Source of the DNA: Scatomorpha sp964535405
GTDB lineage: Bacteria; Bacillota; Clostridia; Oscillospirales; Oscillospiraceae
Assembly (NCBI GenBank): GCA_964535405.1
Contig: CAZHUG010000032.1
Span: 1 to 25,045, forward strand
Direction of reading: 5' to 3'
Length of the DNA: 25,045 nucleotides
Shown: positions 22,705 through 25,045 of the stretch, piece by piece
Position numbering within the stretch: the first letter of the stretch is position 1
How the letters are laid out: every line of letters starts with the position of its first letter
The notes under the pieces: generated by a model
Told to the model about the DNA's origin: nothing
Database searches by the model: none
The model's input: the letters and a program-made list of their open reading frames with translations, nothing else
Position numbers and translations under genes: made by a program

Positions 22705-23502
22705 CTAGCGCTTGTTGGTCATCATCAGCATATCGCCGTATACCGGTGATGGCAGGCCAAAACCGCCATGTACCGCCAGAACCTGACCGGTGGTGAAGCT
22801 CGCGCTTGCAAAGTACAGCGCTGCATCTGCCATCTCCTGCGGAGTGGCCATTCTGGCTATCGGGGTATGTTTAAGGAAGAACTGCATGAACTCCTCAGTG
22901 AGATTGTTCATGACAGCCTCGGTGGCGGTCATGCCGGGGCAAATCACGTTGCAGGTGATGTTGTCCTTAGCCGCGTGGGTGGCAATAACCTTGCTAAGAT
23001 GTACTATCGCAGCCTTCGAGGTGCCGTAGGCGATCTGGCTGGTATCCGGGGTAATACCGGCGACAGACGCGATGTTTATTATACATCCGCCCTTCTGCTT
23101 GCTCATGGCCTTGTTGATGGCCTCCTGACTGGCGATGAACACAGTGGACAAATGTGCGTCAACATAATTCAGGAATGTGTCATAATGGCTTGACTGGATA
23201 ACCTTATCGTCCCTCGGGCTTGTCCCGCCGAAGTTGTTGACGAGTATGTCCAGCCTGCCCTCCCCGGTGACCACAGTGTCAATCATGTCTATCATGCTCT
23301 GCTTGTCATGAGCCTCGAAGTAGACCGTCTTGACATTGCAGCCCCTGGCGTTTAGCGCCGCCGCCTTTTCCCTTGCCGCTTCCATGTTGCGGCACGCCAT
23401 ATAGACGAGCGCTCCCTCAAGCGCAAATGTCTCTGCGATTGCATAGCCTATTCCTCTCGTGGATGCGGTAACCAGCGCGACTTTATTTTCAAGTTTTTTC
23501 AT
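22705..23502 (-). CDS. Short-chain dehydrogenase, 7alpha-hydroxysteroid dehydrogenase-like
   Basis: NAD(P)-dependent oxidoreductase of 265 residues. Seen: cofactor loop TASTRGIG at 12-19; Arg38 after the second strand (YMACRN), which favours NADP(H); NNFGGT at 89-94, where standard SDRs have NNAG; catalytic Ser146, Tyr159 and Lys163 (AYGTSK); and a C-terminus GGFGLPSPVYGD. The STRGIG, NNFGGT and PSPVYGD features resemble clostridial 7alpha-HSDH (C. scindens, C. absonum) as I recall them. The Asn that completes the usual Asn-Ser-Tyr-Lys set appears to be His117. ATG at 23502 follows GGAGG 6 bases upstream. It lies between baiF and baiG, where the classical operon has no gene. Bile acid 7-keto/hydroxy conversion is the best guess; 3alpha or 12alpha activity is not excluded. 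Confidence 0.65.
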   Translation of the reverse strand: MKKLENKVALVTASTRGIGYAIAETFALEGALVYMACRNMEAAREKAAALNARGCNVKTVYFEAHDKQSMIDMIDTVVTGEGRLDILVNNFGGTSPRDDKVIQSSHYDTFLNYVDAHLSTVFIASQEAINKAMSKQKGGCIINIASVAGITPDTSQIAYGTSKAAIVHLSKVIATHAAKDNITCNVICPGMTATEAVMNNLTEEFMQFFLKHTPIARMATPQEMADAALYFASASFTTGQVLAVHGGFGLPSPVYGDMLMMTNKR

Positions 23503-23548
23503 AGTAACCTCCATCTAAACCAGATTTGTGGCTTTTTCACTCTCTTTT

Positions 23549-23583
23549 AAAAAATGCGGGCGGGTATGCTTCCCCCGCCCGCA
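23549..23583 (-). terminator. Intrinsic terminator between baiF and the SDR gene
   Basis: A perfect 10-bp stem, nearly all G and C (TGCGGGCGGG at 23555-23564 with its complement at 23574-23583), 9-base loop, followed on the minus strand by TTTTTT then AAAAGAG. It lies about 50 bases after the baiF stop and 47 before the SDR start. No clear promoter follows it, so it probably lets part of the transcripts through, lowering expression of the SDR, baiG and baiH relative to baiF. Confidence 0.85.
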
Positions 23584-23631
23584 GCGGTTGTCGGGATTCT
23601 ATACTTCTTCCAAGCCTGCGGTCAGCGTGGC

Positions 23632-24915
23632 TTAGTCTTCCTTTTTCTTTGCCATGCGGGGCATAAGCTCCCTCAGGCGATAGCGCGTGATCGTGGTCTC
23701 AAGGTCAAACTCATTGGTGATGCCCTTGGCTTTCAGGTCGGCGATTTCCTCATCGGAATAGCCCAGATCCTTGAGTATATCGTTGTTGTCCATGCCAAAC
23801 AGGGGGGCGCCGCGCCAAATCTTGGAGGGGTTATTCTTGAACTTGTTCATCAGACCAAGGCCGGTGACGCGTCCGAGCATGGGATCATCCCACTCCATGA
23901 CAGTCTCGCGAGCCTTCCAATGGGGATCGTTCAGGCAGTCCTCCAGCTCGTAAACTCTCTGGCAGGGGATCTGGTTTGCCTGCATGACAGCTTCAACCTC
24001 TTCCATGGTATGCTCGGAGACATACTTCTCAATCGCGGCCTCAAGGCGCTGTCCGACAGGGCTGTTTATAAGCCAGCCGGTGAAGCCTTCGGGGAAATCG
24101 GGGTCGCCTGTGCCGGGAGCGGGCAGGCCAATGATGGGATAGCCGCGCTTGCAGACCTCGGCGCCGGTCATGCCGATGAATATAGTTCTTCCGTCCTTGC
24201 AGGTGTAGAAGCTGAACAGGGCGGCCTGCGCGTCCTTGTTGCCGGTTTTGGGCATCTTGATCCCGTCGGTTGCAAACTGCATCATGCGTCCGTCCATAAT
24301 ACGCGCAAGTGCCTCATACTGCGCAACATCAACGGATTCGCCCTTGCCGGTGAGAATGGTGCTGACATAGCAGGCGAGCATTGCCCAGCAGGTAGTCAGG
24401 CCGCAGACGAAGTCGCTCAGATAGGGGTTAATCTTCAGGGCTTCGTTGGTGCCGTTGAGTGACATGTAGCCGCTGAAGGCCTGTCCGACCGCGTCATAGG
24501 ACGCACGGCTGACGTAGGCGGGATCACCGGTCTGCCCGTAGCCGGACACGTGAACGATGGCGATTTTGGGGTTGACCTTCCAGATCTCCTCGTCGGAAAG
24601 ACCCAGTCTGTCGTACTGGCCGCCCTTGGAGGACTCGACCCAAATATCTGCCCATTCTATGAGCTTCAAGAATATCTCGCGTCCCTCTTTGGACTTGATG
24701 TCGGCAACCATGGAGAGCTGGTTGCGATGGTTCTGGGGATAGCCGTACCAGCCACGCTGGTTATCCGGCTTTTTGGGGCCCTCAAAGTGCACTACGGTTG
24801 CGCCGCTCTCGGACAGAAGCCCGCCGCCTAGAGGTCCTGCGATGTTGGAGCCGCTGTCGAGAATTTTGAGACCCGAAAGAGCGCCAAACTGTGGGAAATC
24901 CTTTAATCCAGCCAT
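23632..24915 (-). CDS. baiF: BaiF-like bile acid CoA transferase (CaiB/BaiF family III)
   Basis: CoA transferase that would pass CoA from a 7-dehydroxylated bile acid CoA ester to an incoming primary bile acid, saving ATP. The 427-residue protein is within one residue of the C. scindens BaiF length as I recall it, and long stretches read the same (ILDSGSNIAGPLGGGLL, GWYGYPQNHRNQLSMVADIKS, HTMEEVEA). The probable catalytic Asp, which forms the mixed anhydride in family III transferases, is Asp168 in YLSDFVCGL. The start at 24915 (MAGLKDFPQFGALSGLKIL) is set by AAAGGA 9 bases upstream; the frame is open to 24984, which would overlap the upstream SDR. It is 40 bp after that SDR, so they are likely one transcript. 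Confidence 0.9.
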   Translation of the reverse strand: MAGLKDFPQFGALSGLKILDSGSNIAGPLGGGLLSESGATVVHFEGPKKPDNQRGWYGYPQNHRNQLSMVADIKSKEGREIFLKLIEWADIWVESSKGGQYDRLGLSDEEIWKVNPKIAIVHVSGYGQTGDPAYVSRASYDAVGQAFSGYMSLNGTNEALKINPYLSDFVCGLTTCWAMLACYVSTILTGKGESVDVAQYEALARIMDGRMMQFATDGIKMPKTGNKDAQAALFSFYTCKDGRTIFIGMTGAEVCKRGYPIIGLPAPGTGDPDFPEGFTGWLINSPVGQRLEAAIEKYVSEHTMEEVEAVMQANQIPCQRVYELEDCLNDPHWKARETVMEWDDPMLGRVTGLGLMNKFKNNPSKIWRGAPLFGMDNNDILKDLGYSDEEIADLKAKGITNEFDLETTITRYRLRELMPRMAKKKED

Positions 24916-24955
24916 TTTTAAAATTCCTTTCGAAGTGAGTTTTCTTATTAGGCAG

Positions 24956-25045
24956 TTACTGGTTATACGGCCTGTAGCCACCATCCACCAGCAGGGTCAC
25001 GCCGGTTATATATCCGGCCTTGTCAGAGGCGAGGAACAAAAGTGC
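24956..25045 (-). CDS. Short-chain dehydrogenase C-terminus (partial, baiA2 position)
   Basis: Only the last 29 codons are in the window: ALLFLASDKAGYITGVTLL followed by VDGGYRPYNQ and a TAA stop. FLASD...ITG..L.VDGG is the typical end of a FabG-like SDR. It lies directly before baiF, the place of baiA2 (3alpha-hydroxysteroid-CoA dehydrogenase) in the classical operon, and BaiA2 also ends with DGxYRP, as I recall it. This is suggestive but too short to separate BaiA from other SDRs. The start is beyond the right edge. Confidence 0.75.
   Translation of the reverse strand, partial: ALLFLASDKAGYITGVTLLVDGGYRPYNQ

Noticed and set aside
23554..24462. 302-codon plus-strand open frame opposite baiF
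   Set aside because: Antisense shadow of a well-conserved CoA transferase; no ribosome site, and its first codons fall in the terminator hairpin.
1..25045. CRISPR arrays, insertion sequences, tRNA or rRNA genes
   Set aside because: I saw no regularly spaced repeats, transposase-like frames, cloverleaf or rRNA-like sequence on either strand; a dedicated search was not possible.

Overview
The window looks like a piece of chromosome from an anaerobic Firmicute of class Clostridia, plausibly an Oscillospirales- or Lachnospiraceae-like gut bacterium. The signs are an archaeal/V-type ATPase operon, a class III fructose-1,6-bisphosphatase, a clostridial-type stand-alone E2-like protein, strong AGGAGG ribosome sites, sigma-A-like promoters and intrinsic terminators, at a moderately high GC content. 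Lineage is an inference; there is no rRNA gene to confirm it. Almost all genes lie on the minus strand; only the E2-like gene, citrate synthase and a small flavin-type protein are on the plus strand.

Layout, left to right. (1) 1-5558 (-): V-type ATPase operon, transcribed H-I-K-E-C-F-A, with A running off the left edge. The K subunit keeps the Na+-ligand residues of the Enterococcus enzyme, so a Na+ pump is likely. A consensus-like promoter and a palindrome sit upstream. (2) 5868-6749 (+): divergent E2-like acyltransferase-fold protein with Glu in place of the catalytic His. (3) 6815-9242 (-): cadC-cadA metal-resistance pair. The ATPase has a His-rich N-terminus with four Cys-x-Cys pairs, and its promoter carries three copies of one operator-like palindrome. 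(4) 9366-11079 (-): two-gene operon of an aspartate-dehydrogenase-like and a D-2-hydroxyacid-dehydrogenase-like protein, both lacking expected catalytic residues. (5) 11293-16793: oxidative branch of the TCA cycle. Aconitase and NADP-isocitrate dehydrogenase overlap on the minus strand, and citrate synthase plus a pyridoxamine-phosphate-oxidase-like gene are divergent on the plus strand. The likely role is 2-oxoglutarate/glutamate supply. (6) 16908-18779 (-): fbp. (7) 18934-25045 (-): a cluster that matches the second half of the bile-acid-inducible (bai) operon. It reads SDR (partial, in the baiA2 position), baiF, a 7alpha-hydroxysteroid-dehydrogenase-like SDR, baiG and baiH.

The bai-like cluster is the main point of interest. 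BaiF would move CoA between bile acids, BaiG import them, BaiH work on the steroid A ring, and the SDRs handle hydroxyl/keto groups. Compared with the classical baiBCDEA2FGHI order, an extra SDR is inserted between baiF and baiG behind an intrinsic terminator, and no baiI follows baiH. The upstream genes (baiB, baiCD, baiE) would lie beyond the right edge and cannot be seen. All family assignments come from reading translated sequence and from memory of the families; no database search was run.
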